A stretch of DNA of 64,000 nt from Bradyrhizobium sp. BRP22 (GTDB taxonomy: Bacteria; Pseudomonadota; Alphaproteobacteria; Rhizobiales; Xanthobacteraceae), in assembly GCF_020194175.1 (NCBI RefSeq), contig NZ_JADYVX010000014.1, positions 62,001 through 126,000 on the forward strand. The letters are read 5' to 3'. Below the pieces are notes generated by a model, which ran no database searches, had not been told where the DNA came from, and saw nothing but the letters and a program-made list of their open reading frames with translations. How positions within the stretch are numbered: the stretch's first letter is position 1; each line of letters starts with the position of its first letter. Shown here piece by piece: positions 26,841-35,928 of the stretch. Made by a program: the position numbers and the translations under genes.

Positions 26841-26860
26841 ATGTAAATCGTATTCTACAT
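26841..26860. promoter_or_regulatory. Candidate GntR operator in the divergent promoter
   Basis: ATGTAAATCGTATTCTACAT carries the inverted half-sites ATGTA and TACAT separated by 10 bases. It sits between the divergent starts of the aminotransferase gene (26788) and the GntR gene (26882), in an A/T-rich stretch suited to two promoters. Binding of the adjacent regulator is an inference. Confidence 0.45.
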
Positions 26861-26881
26861 GCAATTCCACCATCGACGCTG

Positions 26882-27649
26882 ATGATTCTGCAAACTATCG
26901 TTACCCCCATGAAATCGACGATTCCCGAATCCGGGGTGCCAATCGCCCAAATTGCCGACAACGGCACACCTGAACTCTCGCTTCATGGGGAGATCCTGTC
27001 GCGTCTTCGCGACTATGTGGTCGAAGGCAATATCCCGGACGGCGCCCGGGTGCCTGAACGGCAGCTCTGCGAGCTATTCGGAGTCTCCCGCACCCCCCTT
27101 CGCGAGGCGCTCAAGGTCCTGGCCGCCGAGGGACTGATCGAGCTACTGCCCAACCGAGGGGCGCGCGTGCGGGAGCTTGGCAAGCGCGATCTGGAAGAGC
27201 TGTTTGATGTGATCGGCGGCCTGGAGAGCCTCGCAGGGCGACTCGCATGCGAGACCATCACCGATGAAGAAATCGCCGAGATTGAGCGCCTGCATTATGA
27301 AATGTACGGCTACTACTTGCACCGCGACATGCACAATTATTTTCAGGTCAACCAACGGATCCACGAACGGATCGTGGCGGCCTCCCGCAATGAGACCTTG
27401 CGCACCATCTATGCCAACTTGGCCGGCCGGATCCGCCGTGTGCGCTACTCCGCTAATTTTGCGCGTAAACGGCAGCGCTGGGCCGAGGCGATGCGCGAGC
27501 ACGAGGCGATCCTGGATGCGCTGCGCCGCCGGGCCGGCAGCGAACTGAGCGACACTCTGTTCCAGCACCTGCGTAACAAGCGGACCGCGGCGGTCGAGCA
27601 CCTCGGCCGCACATCGGAAGGTCTGACCACCGAGTCCGTCGACGGTTAG
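26882..27649 (+). CDS. GntR-family transcriptional regulator (FadR/FCD subfamily)
   Basis: A 255-residue repressor-type regulator. The winged helix covers about residues 32-100 (LHGEILSRLRDYVVEG, VPERQLCELFGVSRTPLREALKVLAAEGLIELLPNRGA). The C-terminal all-helical FCD domain contains the usual acidic and His residues for a metal-ligand pocket (ERLHYEMYGYY, FHERIV-like QRIHERIVAASRN). Members sense small carboxylates. Divergent from the aminotransferase/MFS run and just upstream of the hydroxyacid dehydrogenase, it probably controls both. No strong ribosome site precedes ATG 26882; an in-frame ATG at 26909 is an alternative. Confidence 0.85.
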   Translation: MILQTIVTPMKSTIPESGVPIAQIADNGTPELSLHGEILSRLRDYVVEGNIPDGARVPERQLCELFGVSRTPLREALKVLAAEGLIELLPNRGARVRELGKRDLEELFDVIGGLESLAGRLACETITDEEIAEIERLHYEMYGYYLHRDMHNYFQVNQRIHERIVAASRNETLRTIYANLAGRIRRVRYSANFARKRQRWAEAMREHEAILDALRRRAGSELSDTLFQHLRNKRTAAVEHLGRTSEGLTTESVDG

Positions 27650-27753
27650 CTAGCCGGCGGCACATTATGAATTCATAATTGACGCCAACGGGAAATAAAT
27701 TGCATCTATTGATGGAGGTTTACGGAAGGGGCCCTCCTGGACCAGGATTTGGG

Positions 27754-30729
27754 ATGAAGAACGCGTCACCGCTTGAACGCCAGCTGCGGTCAAATATCAC
27801 CGGCGACGTCCTTTTCGACGCCTTCAGCCGCGGACGCTATGCGACCGATGCCTCGTTCTACCAGATCATGCCCGAAGGCGTGGTGGTCCCCCGAACCACG
27901 GACGAGGCGCTATGGGCGCTGACGATTGCGCGCGACGCGGGCCGGATCGTGACCCCCCGTGGGGGCGGCACCTCGCAATGCGGTCAAACCGTTAACCACG
28001 GCATCGTGATCGACTTCTCCCGGCACCTGAACAAAATCCTCTCGCTGGACCTGGAGAATCGGACTTGCGTGGTCGAGCCGGGCATCGTCCTCGACGATCT
28101 CAATCGCCAGCTCAGGAAGCACGGTCTGTGGTTTCCGGTCGACGTCTCCACTGCCTCCCGCGCGACTATTGGCGGCATGGCCGGCAACAACTCCTGCGGC
28201 GGACGTTCGCTGCGTTACGGCACCATGCGCGACAATACGCTGTCGATGGATGCGGCGCTCGCCGACGGCACACTCCTGCATTTCGGCGAAGTGCCTCGGG
28301 ATCTCGCGCGGGTGAATTCACCCGACAGCGGGCTCGCACTATTCCGCGACATGCTCCATCTCGGCGAGCGTGAGGCGGCCGAAATCGCGGACAAATTCCC
28401 GAAGGTGCAGCGTCGGGTCGGCGGCTATAATCTCGACGCGCTGGTGCCGCGCAACGCACCGAACAACTTGGCGCATTTACTCGTGGGCTCCGAGGGCACC
28501 CTCGCCTTCACCAGCAAGGTCGAGCTCAAGCTGTGGCCGACAATCCGCAACAAGGTGCTGGGTGTCTGCCATTTCGGCAGCTTCTACGAGGCGATGGATG
28601 CGACCCAGCATCTGGTCAAGCTGCGGCCGATCGCCGTCGAGCTGGTCGATCGCACCATGATCGCGCTCGGCCGCGATATCGCAATGTTCAAACCGGTCAT
28701 CGCCGCCGCCGTGCGCGGTGATCCCGATGCGATCCTGGTGGTGGAATTCGCCGAGGAGGATCAGGCTGAGAATTTGGCGCGGCTGAAGCAACTCGGCGAG
28801 TTGATGGGAGATCTCGGCTTCGGCTGGGACAAGCCCCCGCGCAAATGGGGTGGCGTGGTCGAGATCGTCGAAGCTGCCCTGCAGAGCGCCATCGCCGACT
28901 TTCGCGCCGCCGGCCTCAACGTCATGATGTCGATGAAGCAGGAGGGCAAGCCGGTCTCCTTCGTCGAGGATTGCGCGGTGCCGTTGCCGCATCTCGCTGA
29001 CTACACCGACCGCCTGAACGCCGTCTTCGCCAAGCACGGCACCAGCGGCACGATGTACGCTCACGCCTCCGAAGGCTGTCTGCATGTCCGCCCGGTGCTG
29101 AACCTGAAGCTCGAAAAGGACGTCAAGGCGATGCGTGCCATCGCCGAAGAGGCGTTTGCCTTGGTGCGCGAATACAAGGGCTCGCACTCCGGCGAGCACG
29201 GCGACGGCCTGGTGCGGTCGGAATTTCACGACACGATGTTCGGCTCGCGCATTGTCGCGGATTTCCGGGAGATCAAGCACCGGTTCGATCCGGATAATAT
29301 CCTCAATCCCGGCAAGATCGTCGATCCGCCAAGGATGGATGACCGTTCGTTGTTCCGCTACTCGCCGCGGTACAAGGTCAAGGAGCTTAAAACGGTGCTC
29401 GACTGGTCGGCCTATCCCGGCGCCGGCGGGGGGTTCCAGGGCGCCGTCGAGATGTGCAACAACAACGGCGCTTGCCGGAAGCTCGAGGGCGGTGTGATGT
29501 GCCCGTCCTATCGCGCGACACGCAACGAGAAGGACGTCACGCGTGGGCGCGCCAACACGTTGCGGTTGGCTATCTCCGGACAGTTGGGACCCGACGCGCT
29601 TTCATCGGACGAGATGATGGAGACGCTGAAACTCTGCGTCTCCTGCAAAGCCTGTCGCCATGAATGTCCGACCGGGGTCGACATGGCCAAGATGAAGATC
29701 GAGGTATTGGCAGCGCGAGCGGCGAAGCACGGGCTCTCGCTACGCGACCGAATGGTTGGGTACTTGCCCCGCTATGCGGCCCTTGCGTCGCACTTCGCGC
29801 CGCTTGCCAATTGGCGCAACAGCAGCCGCTCGTTACGAATCTTGTTCGAGAGGTTCGCCGGCATCAGTTCGAAGCGATCGCTGCCGGCATTCCGGCGCGA
29901 CGTCTTCAGGACGGACGCGGAAGTCCTTGGTCCGGAAGGGGGCCATGAAGTGGTGCTGTTCGCCGACACCTTCAACCGCATCTATGAGCGCGAGAATCTC
30001 GATGCCGCGCTGCGGGTGCTCGTGGAAGGCGGCTACCGCGTTCATCTCCCGAGGCCCATCGACCGCGCCCGGCCGCTTTGCTGTGGGCGCACCTTTCTCT
30101 CGGCCGGCATGGTCGATCAGGCTCGCATCGAACTGGACCGGCTAGTCGCCACATACGCACCTTTCGCGTCGCGCGGTGTGCCGATCGTCGGTCTCGAACC
30201 GAGCTGCCTCTTGACGCTACGCGACGAACTGCTCTCATTGCGCTCCGACGAAGTTGCAAAAAACATCAGTGCTCATGCGCTGCTGTTCGAGGAGTTCTTG
30301 GTACGCGAAGCGGAGGCTGGCCGCTTGCGGCTGCCGCTTGGCGCTGTTGCCGACAAAGCTTTGGTCCACGGACATTGCCACCAGAAATCATTCGGCGCGT
30401 TCAAACCTGTCGAAAAAGTGCTGCGCCTCGTCCCGGGCCTGAATGTTGAAAGCATCGAGTCCAGCTGTTGTGGGATGGCCGGCGCGTTCGGCTATGGGGC
30501 CGACACCTACCAGGCTTCGATCGATATGGCTGAACTCTCTCTCCTTCCGGCGGTGCGCCGCGCCGACGATGCGACGCTGATCGTTGCTGACGGTACCTCC
30601 TGTCGACACCAGATCAAGGATGGCACTGCACGTTCCCCGCTCCATGTCGCGCGCGTGCTGGCCATGAGCCTGGATCGTGCGAAACCCGAAAGTCTCTCCT
30701 CTCCCGCAAAGGACCCCTTCCATGACTGA
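27754..30729 (+). CDS. FAD/Fe-S 2-hydroxyacid dehydrogenase (GlcD-GlcF fusion, YdiJ-like)
   Basis: A 991-residue fusion. Residues about 35-260 form an FAD-binding PCMH domain (PRGGGTSQCGQTVNHG; TIGGMAGNNSCGGRSLRYG). Residues 260-540 form the FAD-oxidase C domain ending HSGEHGDGLVRSEF. A ferredoxin-like module follows with CNNNGACRKLEGGVMCPSY and CVSCKACRHECPTG for two 4Fe-4S clusters, and two CCG-type segments at the end (LEPSCLL; ESSCCGMAGAFGYG). It should oxidise a D-2-hydroxyacid such as D-lactate, glycolate or 2-hydroxyglutarate and pass electrons to the respiratory chain. ATG 27754 follows AGGATTTGGG; ATG 27712 and TTG 27679 are longer options. Its end overlaps the GlcG gene by 8 bases. 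Confidence 0.85.
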   Translation: MKNASPLERQLRSNITGDVLFDAFSRGRYATDASFYQIMPEGVVVPRTTDEALWALTIARDAGRIVTPRGGGTSQCGQTVNHGIVIDFSRHLNKILSLDLENRTCVVEPGIVLDDLNRQLRKHGLWFPVDVSTASRATIGGMAGNNSCGGRSLRYGTMRDNTLSMDAALADGTLLHFGEVPRDLARVNSPDSGLALFRDMLHLGEREAAEIADKFPKVQRRVGGYNLDALVPRNAPNNLAHLLVGSEGTLAFTSKVELKLWPTIRNKVLGVCHFGSFYEAMDATQHLVKLRPIAVELVDRTMIALGRDIAMFKPVIAAAVRGDPDAILVVEFAEEDQAENLARLKQLGELMGDLGFGWDKPPRKWGGVVEIVEAALQSAIADFRAAGLNVMMSMKQEGKPVSFVEDCAVPLPHLADYTDRLNAVFAKHGTSGTMYAHASEGCLHVRPVLNLKLEKDVKAMRAIAEEAFALVREYKGSHSGEHGDGLVRSEFHDTMFGSRIVADFREIKHRFDPDNILNPGKIVDPPRMDDRSLFRYSPRYKVKELKTVLDWSAYPGAGGGFQGAVEMCNNNGACRKLEGGVMCPSYRATRNEKDVTRGRANTLRLAISGQLGPDALSSDEMMETLKLCVSCKACRHECPTGVDMAKMKIEVLAARAAKHGLSLRDRMVGYLPRYAALASHFAPLANWRNSSRSLRILFERFAGISSKRSLPAFRRDVFRTDAEVLGPEGGHEVVLFADTFNRIYERENLDAALRVLVEGGYRVHLPRPIDRARPLCCGRTFLSAGMVDQARIELDRLVATYAPFASRGVPIVGLEPSCLLTLRDELLSLRSDEVAKNISAHALLFEEFLVREAEAGRLRLPLGAVADKALVHGHCHQKSFGAFKPVEKVLRLVPGLNVESIESSCCGMAGAFGYGADTYQASIDMAELSLLPAVRRADDATLIVADGTSCRHQIKDGTARSPLHVARVLAMSLDRAKPESLSSPAKDPFHD

Positions 30730-31150
30730 GCTTACGCTTGATGTTGCCCGAAAGATCCTTGACGCCGCGCTCGCCAAGGCGGTCGAGAAAAAGCTCAAGC
30801 CGCTGGTCATCACCATTCTCGATGCGCGCGGCGCGATCAAACTGACCGCAGCTCAGGACGGGACCAGCCTGATGCGCGCCGAAATCGCGCACGGCAAGGC
30901 CTATGGCGCGCTGGCGCTCGGCATGGGATCACGGGCATTGTTTCAGCGCGCGCAGGAGCAGGCCTATTTCATCGGCGCGGTGAATGCGCTGGCGCAGGGT
31001 CGCCTGGTACCGGTGCCCGGCGGCGTACTCATTCTGGATGGCACCACCCTGCTCGGTGCCATTGGTGTCAGCGGCGACACCTCGGACAATGACGAGATCT
31101 GCGCGATCGCCGGCATCGAAGCAGCCGGACTCAAGGCGAATCCGGGATAG
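30722..31150 (+). CDS. GlcG/HbpS-family heme-binding-like protein
   Basis: A 142-residue DUF336 protein. It has the family core KPLVITILDARGAIKLTAAQDG, MRAEIAHGKAYGALALGMGSR and the C-terminal VPGGVLILDGTTLLGAIGVSGDTSDNDE. GlcG sits beside glycolate oxidase genes in many bacteria, and HbpS binds heme; the molecular role of GlcG itself is not settled. The 8-base overlap with the dehydrogenase gene indicates one transcript and coupling, which agrees with a role in hydroxyacid oxidation. Confidence 0.8.
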   Translation: MTELTLDVARKILDAALAKAVEKKLKPLVITILDARGAIKLTAAQDGTSLMRAEIAHGKAYGALALGMGSRALFQRAQEQAYFIGAVNALAQGRLVPVPGGVLILDGTTLLGAIGVSGDTSDNDEICAIAGIEAAGLKANPG

Positions 31151-31192
31151 TCGGAACAGACGAGACGAGGCGGATTCCTTACTGGGTTGGCC

Positions 31193-31975
31193 CTATCGCC
31201 CGGGCCAGGACGGTTTGCGCTTCTCGCTGAATGCCTTGAGGCCTTCCTTGGCATCCTCGGTCATCGCCAACAGCGCGATCTGGCTTTCGGTATAGGCGAT
31301 GCTCTCGTCGAATGACATCGAGGCGATTGCGCGCATGGCGTATTTGCCGCGCCGGATCGCGGTCGGTGACTTGTCGACGATGCGGCTGATCAACCATTCG
31401 ACCTTCGCGTCGAGCTCGGCCGCTGGCACGACATAGTTCAGCAGCCCTGCAGCCTGCGCAGCCTTGGCATCGAAAGGCTCGCCGGTCAGCGCCCATTCGT
31501 TGACAAGGCGCGGCGGCACCATCGACTGCAACAGGCTCATCACCTGCATCGGAAAGACGCCGACCTTCACCTCCGGGAGGCCGAAGATCACGTGGTCAGC
31601 GGCCACGGCCATGTCGGTCATACATAGCAGGCCCATTCCGCCGGCCATGCACACGCCGCCTACGCGCGCGATCGCGGGTTTGGTCGAATCTTGCGAGAGC
31701 CGCAACAAATCAGCATAGTCGACATTCGGCTTGGAATAATCCATTGCGAAGGCGGCGCCGCTGTTCTGCAGGTCGGCTCCGGCGCAAAAAGCCTTATCGC
31801 CAGTTCCCGTCAGCACGATGAGGCGGACGTCGCGGTCATCATGAGCATCGCGGTAGCCCCTTGCGATGCCTGCGATCACGTCACCATTGAGCGCATTGCG
31901 CTTGTCCGGCCGGTTGATCGTGATCCAGAACGCCTGGCCTCGCTTCTCCAGGATCACGCTGCTGCTCTCGGTCAT
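31193..31975 (-). CDS. Enoyl-CoA hydratase/isomerase family protein
   Basis: A 260-residue crotonase-fold enzyme: FWITINRPDKRNALNGDVI, first oxyanion loop KAFCAGADLQ, second loop GVCMAGGMGLLCMTDMAVAAD, and FGLPEVKVGVFPMQVMSLL, where the catalytic Glu of hydratases would lie. It acts on an acyl-CoA in the cytoplasm. It is a different subtype from the gene at 21967. GGGAAAG is just ahead of ATG 31975. It is convergent with glcG. Confidence 0.83.
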   Translation of the reverse strand: MTESSSVILEKRGQAFWITINRPDKRNALNGDVIAGIARGYRDAHDDRDVRLIVLTGTGDKAFCAGADLQNSGAAFAMDYSKPNVDYADLLRLSQDSTKPAIARVGGVCMAGGMGLLCMTDMAVAADHVIFGLPEVKVGVFPMQVMSLLQSMVPPRLVNEWALTGEPFDAKAAQAAGLLNYVVPAAELDAKVEWLISRIVDKSPTAIRRGKYAMRAIASMSFDESIAYTESQIALLAMTEDAKEGLKAFSEKRKPSWPGR

Positions 31976-32044
31976 CTTTCCCGCCTATTCTTGCCGTTTC
32001 CGACAACCATTTGCGGCAGGACGACGACCGACTGCAAGAGCGAT

Positions 32045-34153
32045 TTAGGCGGAAACGTCGGCCTTCCTGATCCAGACTTTGTTGTCGTGGAACGCGGCGC
32101 CGCCGACAGGGGCAACTGCCTCGGCTCCGGTCAGCGTATTGATGCCACGACCACCGATATGGGCCTTGTTTGGGTGGATGGACTCGGCGATCAGCACGCC
32201 GCGCCGCAAACCGTCGAACAGCCTTGCCGTCAGCGTCGTTTCGCCGCGCGTGTTGCCGAGCGTCACCGCATCACCATCCGCGATCGAAAGGGCCGCTGCG
32301 TCGTCCGGATGGATCATCACCGTCGGCTTCCCCTCACGGGCCCGGGATCCCGGCGTCTCGTTGAAACTGGTGTTGAGATAGCTCCGGGATGGCGAAGTCG
32401 CCAGCCGGAACGGATGCTCCTCGTCGGCCTCCTCGATGACGGTCCAATGGTCGGGCAGGGACGGCATCTGCTCCCATGGGCCCAGGCCAGCGATGCCAAA
32501 GGGCGGATGCGCCCAATCGGCCTTGAAGTGGAACTTCTTGTCCGCGTGCGCAAAGCCGTCGAGGTAGTGCGAGGCACGGAAATCCGGCTGGATGTCCCGC
32601 CACAGATCCGCCTCCAGCGTCTCGATATCGCCGTGGCCACTCTTCTTCAGCGTCACGTCGATCAATTCACGCGGCGACATCTCAAAGCCGGGATGGACGG
32701 CACCGAGGCGGCGGCCGAGCGCCTGAATCACTTGATGGTTGGTGCGGCATTCGGCCGGAGGCTCGATCAGCTTAGGTCCGACCGAAATGTGCTGGTGGCC
32801 ACCGCCGTAGTAGAGATCATCGTGCTCCATGAACATCGTCGCGGGCAGGACGATATCGGCCATGGCCGCGGTCTCAGTCATGAACTGCTCATGGACCGCC
32901 ACGAACAGGTCCTCGCGGGCAAACCCTTTGCGCACCAGCATCTGCTCCGGCGCCACAGTCATCGGATTGGTATTCTGGATCAGCATCGCCTTGACCGGCG
33001 GTCCGCCCTTCAAGGCCTCGGTATCGCCGGTCAGGATACGTCCAATCTTCGACTGATCGAGCCAACGCGTCGTGCGGTCGATCGCATCATGCCCCTCGAT
33101 GACGGATTCGTTGAATCTCCAGATCGCGGCATTGTTGAAAAATGCACCTCCGCCTTCATATTGCCAGGCGCCGGTCACCGCCGGAATGCATAGCGCCGCG
33201 TGCATTTGCGCCGCACCATTTCGGCTTCGCGTGAACCCATAGCCCAAACGGAAGAATGAGCGCTTGGTCTGGCCGACCAGGCGGGCAAAAGCCTCGATCT
33301 CGTCCACCGGCACGCCAGATATCGATGAAGCCCACTCGGGCGTTCGGCTGGCAAGATGCGCCTCCAGTTCGTCCGGGCAGTCCGTATAGCGATCCATATA
33401 GGCCCGGTCCGCATACCCTTCGCGAAACAGCACGTGCATGACGCCGCACGCGAAAGCAGCATCCGTGCCGGGCCTCAGGATGATCTTCACGTCAGCCTGC
33501 TTCACCGTGTCATTGTTGTAGACATCGATCGCGGCAATCTTCGCGCCTCGCTCCTTCCGGGCGCGCATGGCGTGTGTCATGACGTTGACTTGCGTGTTCA
33601 CGGGATTGGTGCCCCAGATCACGACGAGATCGGAGACTCCCATTTCGCGCGGATCGACGCCGGCGATCTTGCCGGTGCCCACCGAAAATCCGACACGCGC
33701 GATGTTCGCGCAAATCGTGGAATAGAAGCGGGAGTATTTCTTGACATGCGACAGGCGATTGATGCCATCACGCATCACGAGGCCCATAGTGCCGGCGTAA
33801 TAATAGGGCCAGACAGACTCGGCGCCGAATTCGCGTTCGGCCGCATCGAAGCGCGTGGCGATCTCGTCCAGCGCCTCGTCCCAGGAAATCCGGGCAAACT
33901 GGCCCGCGCCCTTCGGCCCGATTCGCCGCATCGGGTAAAGCAGCCGTTCCGGATGATGGATACGTTCGGCATACCGGGCAACCTTGGCGCAGACGACACC
34001 CGCCGTATAGGTCTGCAACTTTGAGCCACGGACTCGGCCGATCGAGCGGCCCTCGATCACCTCGATATCGAGCGCACAAGCCGACGGGCAATCGTGCGGA
34101 CAGGTTGAATGACGAATGTCGATCTTGGTGTCGATCTTGGCGCGTTCGTTCAT
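32045..34153 (-). CDS. Molybdopterin oxidoreductase with N-terminal 4Fe-4S site
   Basis: A 702-residue DMSO-reductase-superfamily enzyme. The N-terminal STCPHDCPSACALDIEV plus VVCAKV gives the four Cys of a 4Fe-4S cluster; RISWDEALDEIA, VIWGTNPVNTQVN and GGGGAFFN-type segments belong to the bis-MGD domains; the C-terminal domain (PTVMIHPDDAAALSIADGD) is the molybdopterin dinucleotide-binding barrel. No twin-arginine signal is seen, so it is cytoplasmic. The substrate is unknown. ATG 34153 is used because the Cys motif starts soon after; the 75 in-frame codons upstream look non-coding. A perfect 20-base palindrome covers its start. Confidence 0.85.
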   Translation of the reverse strand: MNERAKIDTKIDIRHSTCPHDCPSACALDIEVIEGRSIGRVRGSKLQTYTAGVVCAKVARYAERIHHPERLLYPMRRIGPKGAGQFARISWDEALDEIATRFDAAEREFGAESVWPYYYAGTMGLVMRDGINRLSHVKKYSRFYSTICANIARVGFSVGTGKIAGVDPREMGVSDLVVIWGTNPVNTQVNVMTHAMRARKERGAKIAAIDVYNNDTVKQADVKIILRPGTDAAFACGVMHVLFREGYADRAYMDRYTDCPDELEAHLASRTPEWASSISGVPVDEIEAFARLVGQTKRSFFRLGYGFTRSRNGAAQMHAALCIPAVTGAWQYEGGGAFFNNAAIWRFNESVIEGHDAIDRTTRWLDQSKIGRILTGDTEALKGGPPVKAMLIQNTNPMTVAPEQMLVRKGFAREDLFVAVHEQFMTETAAMADIVLPATMFMEHDDLYYGGGHQHISVGPKLIEPPAECRTNHQVIQALGRRLGAVHPGFEMSPRELIDVTLKKSGHGDIETLEADLWRDIQPDFRASHYLDGFAHADKKFHFKADWAHPPFGIAGLGPWEQMPSLPDHWTVIEEADEEHPFRLATSPSRSYLNTSFNETPGSRAREGKPTVMIHPDDAAALSIADGDAVTLGNTRGETTLTARLFDGLRRGVLIAESIHPNKAHIGGRGINTLTGAEAVAPVGGAAFHDNKVWIRKADVSA

Positions 34154-34170
34154 GTTACATATGTAACATG
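34151..34170. promoter_or_regulatory. Perfect 20-base palindrome over the start codon of the molybdopterin enzyme gene
   Basis: CATGTTACATATGTAACATG is self-complementary over all 20 bases. Its left end is the start codon (read on the minus strand) of the gene ending at 32045. A dimeric regulator of the TetR, MarR or GntR type bound here would block transcription start or elongation. No such regulator gene is adjacent; the nearest is the Crp-type gene at 34869, whose site type (TGTGA-like) differs. Confidence 0.6.
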
Positions 34171-34472
34171 AGATTCCGGTCCCGCCGAGGGGATCTGTCG
34201 GGCATTCGCTTGCGAAAACCGGGCATAAGCCATGCGGCAGGACGAGGTTAGGTTCCACCGTCAGGCAAAAGTTCGACAATTGTTGGCGAGACGATATAAG
34301 GAAACAGGTGGGAGTAGTGAAGGAATTCGAAAGAATTGGCCAGCCGTCAATTCGGGCCCTGCTATGTAGCCCATTCACCTCAATCGCGCGTTGAGATGAA
34401 TATCGATGCCGATCCTCATGGTCGCTCGGGCTTGATCCATACTACGGCAAAACTCTCCGGCATCCAGCAACA
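34171..34472. other. Intergenic stretch, no gene seen
   Basis: About 300 bases upstream of the molybdopterin enzyme gene. Open frames here are Arg/Ser-rich antisense or out-of-frame readings. The promoter of the 34153 gene must lie here, but no clear -35/-10 pair could be picked. Confidence 0.4.
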
Positions 34473-34742
34473 TCAATCGCCAGGAAGCGTGCGGATCCGA
34501 CCCACCGGTAGAGCAAGTCGTGTCGGCCGGGGAGTGTCCGGTATGATATCCGGGCCGACGAAGTCCGGGCCGACAAGCTCGGCTTGCGTTCCGTCCGAAA
34601 CCCATTTTACAGCCGACGGATGACTGACCACTATGCCGATCAGGGCGATGACGATGAGCAGAGGCAAAGCAATGAGCTTGATGCTCCAGCTCTGATAGAT
34701 GTTCTGGTCATCTTCAGGAGGTTCGTCGAATGAGTCGTGCAT
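34473..34742 (-). CDS. Small single-span membrane protein, unknown function
   Basis: An 89-residue protein: acidic N-terminus (DSFDEPPEDDQN), one hydrophobic helix at about residues 22-42 (KLIALPLLIVIALIGIVV), then a periplasmic tail rich in Pro and Val. GGAGAGAT lies 2 bases before ATG 34742, a strong ribosome site. I do not recognise a family. It lies downstream of the Crp-type regulator on the same strand, 126 bases away. Confidence 0.65.
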   Translation of the reverse strand: MHDSFDEPPEDDQNIYQSWSIKLIALPLLIVIALIGIVVSHPSAVKWVSDGTQAELVGPDFVGPDIIPDTPRPTRLALPVGRIRTLPGD

Positions 34743-34868
34743 GGATCTCTCCACGTTGCGGGTGTGATCCCCGATGTCTCGAGGTACCGCAACGCGCGCC
34801 AGGACCCTGTGAACGGCCTCACAGGTCAGACGAAGTCACCGTCTTGTGAGAGATGTTGTGGAGCGACG

Positions 34869-35702
34869 CTACTCGCTGCCGTTTTCCGATCCGGAATCGA
34901 CCAGCGCCTGTAGTTCTTCCGGCTTCAGCACCACGATCGCGCCATGCTCGAGCCGCACCCAGCCGCGCGTGGCCCAAACCCGAAGCTGCTTATTGATGCT
35001 TTCGCGGGTCATGCCGACCATCTCACTGATCTCTTGCTGGGTGATGGCAATGACACGACCTTGCGGCTCGGGCTTGTGCTTTTCGGTAAGGCGAAGCAAA
35101 GCGCTGGCCAGCCGACCTGGCAGGTCTTGCAGGATGACCTGTTCGACTTGATCGCTGGTCCAGCGCAGCCGTACGCACAGGAGTTCGATGAACTTCATCG
35201 CAAGCGCCGGCTGGCTTCGGACGAAGGGAATGAATTCGCGCTTATCAATGATGAAAAGTTCGCAATTGCTGTTCGCCGTAGCGTCAGCCGTCCGCAACCC
35301 CGAATCGAGCACTGCGATCTCGCCGAAGATCTCCCCGGCCTCGATCAGGTTCAGGATCGCGTTGCGGCCATCGGGCGATGAGATGCTGATCTTCACCGTG
35401 CCCGATATGACTGCAAACAGGCTTGTGCCCGGATCTCCCTTCGAGAAGATCGCGGCTCCACGTTTCAGCGTCGTGTGCTTGGCGTAACGACAGAGCTGCT
35501 CGAACGCCTCGGGTTCGAGATCGACAAAATACGGATGCTTGCGGAGGACCGACAATTTGCTGGTCGAAAATCCGCGAGTCTCGCCCGTTTTATCCTGGGG
35601 CACGCTCGTTCCAACTCCGGAAGCAAGAACTGCTTGGGATGTAGTTCTTCCGTAATCAACCAAAACCGGCTTTTCAACCGGAAAGCGGCTTTCCACGTCC
35701 AT
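34869..35702 (-). CDS. Crp/Fnr-family transcriptional regulator
   Basis: A 277-residue regulator. After a variable N-terminal tail of about 50 residues comes a cyclic-nucleotide-binding beta-roll (LKRGAAIFSKGDPGTSLFAVISGTVKI; NLIEAGEIFGEIAVLDSGLRTADATA), a long dimer helix, and a winged HTH (ITQQEISEMVGMTRESINKQLRVWATRGWVRLE). The four-Cys pattern of FNR is absent, so it is a Crp-like or redox-independent type; the ligand is unknown. ATG 35702 is chosen where recognisable sequence begins; there is no strong ribosome site. Confidence 0.85.
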   Translation of the reverse strand: MDVESRFPVEKPVLVDYGRTTSQAVLASGVGTSVPQDKTGETRGFSTSKLSVLRKHPYFVDLEPEAFEQLCRYAKHTTLKRGAAIFSKGDPGTSLFAVISGTVKISISSPDGRNAILNLIEAGEIFGEIAVLDSGLRTADATANSNCELFIIDKREFIPFVRSQPALAMKFIELLCVRLRWTSDQVEQVILQDLPGRLASALLRLTEKHKPEPQGRVIAITQQEISEMVGMTRESINKQLRVWATRGWVRLEHGAIVVLKPEELQALVDSGSENGSE

Positions 35703-35928
35703 GTGAGTGTAGCGCTCCGACCCCGATGTGGGAAGCCAGCCGTCCCGAGAGCCTTTCCGTCTCGCGCAAGTAGCCCTCACCCACATCTGCCACTTGGACG
35801 ACACGTGCGACACATTTGACAACTCTACGACAAACTTAAGTAATTTCGGCTGCACCTTCCAAAGCGACTCCACCGATTTAGTGGAGCTGTGCCGTGCACC
35901 CCAACCTCGTCAACCGAGGCTACCTGGC

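Noticed and set aside
34375..34623. Open frames on both strands near 34400-34600
   Set aside because: They overlap the small membrane protein gene in other frames, have no ribosome site and no coherent hydrophobic or domain pattern.
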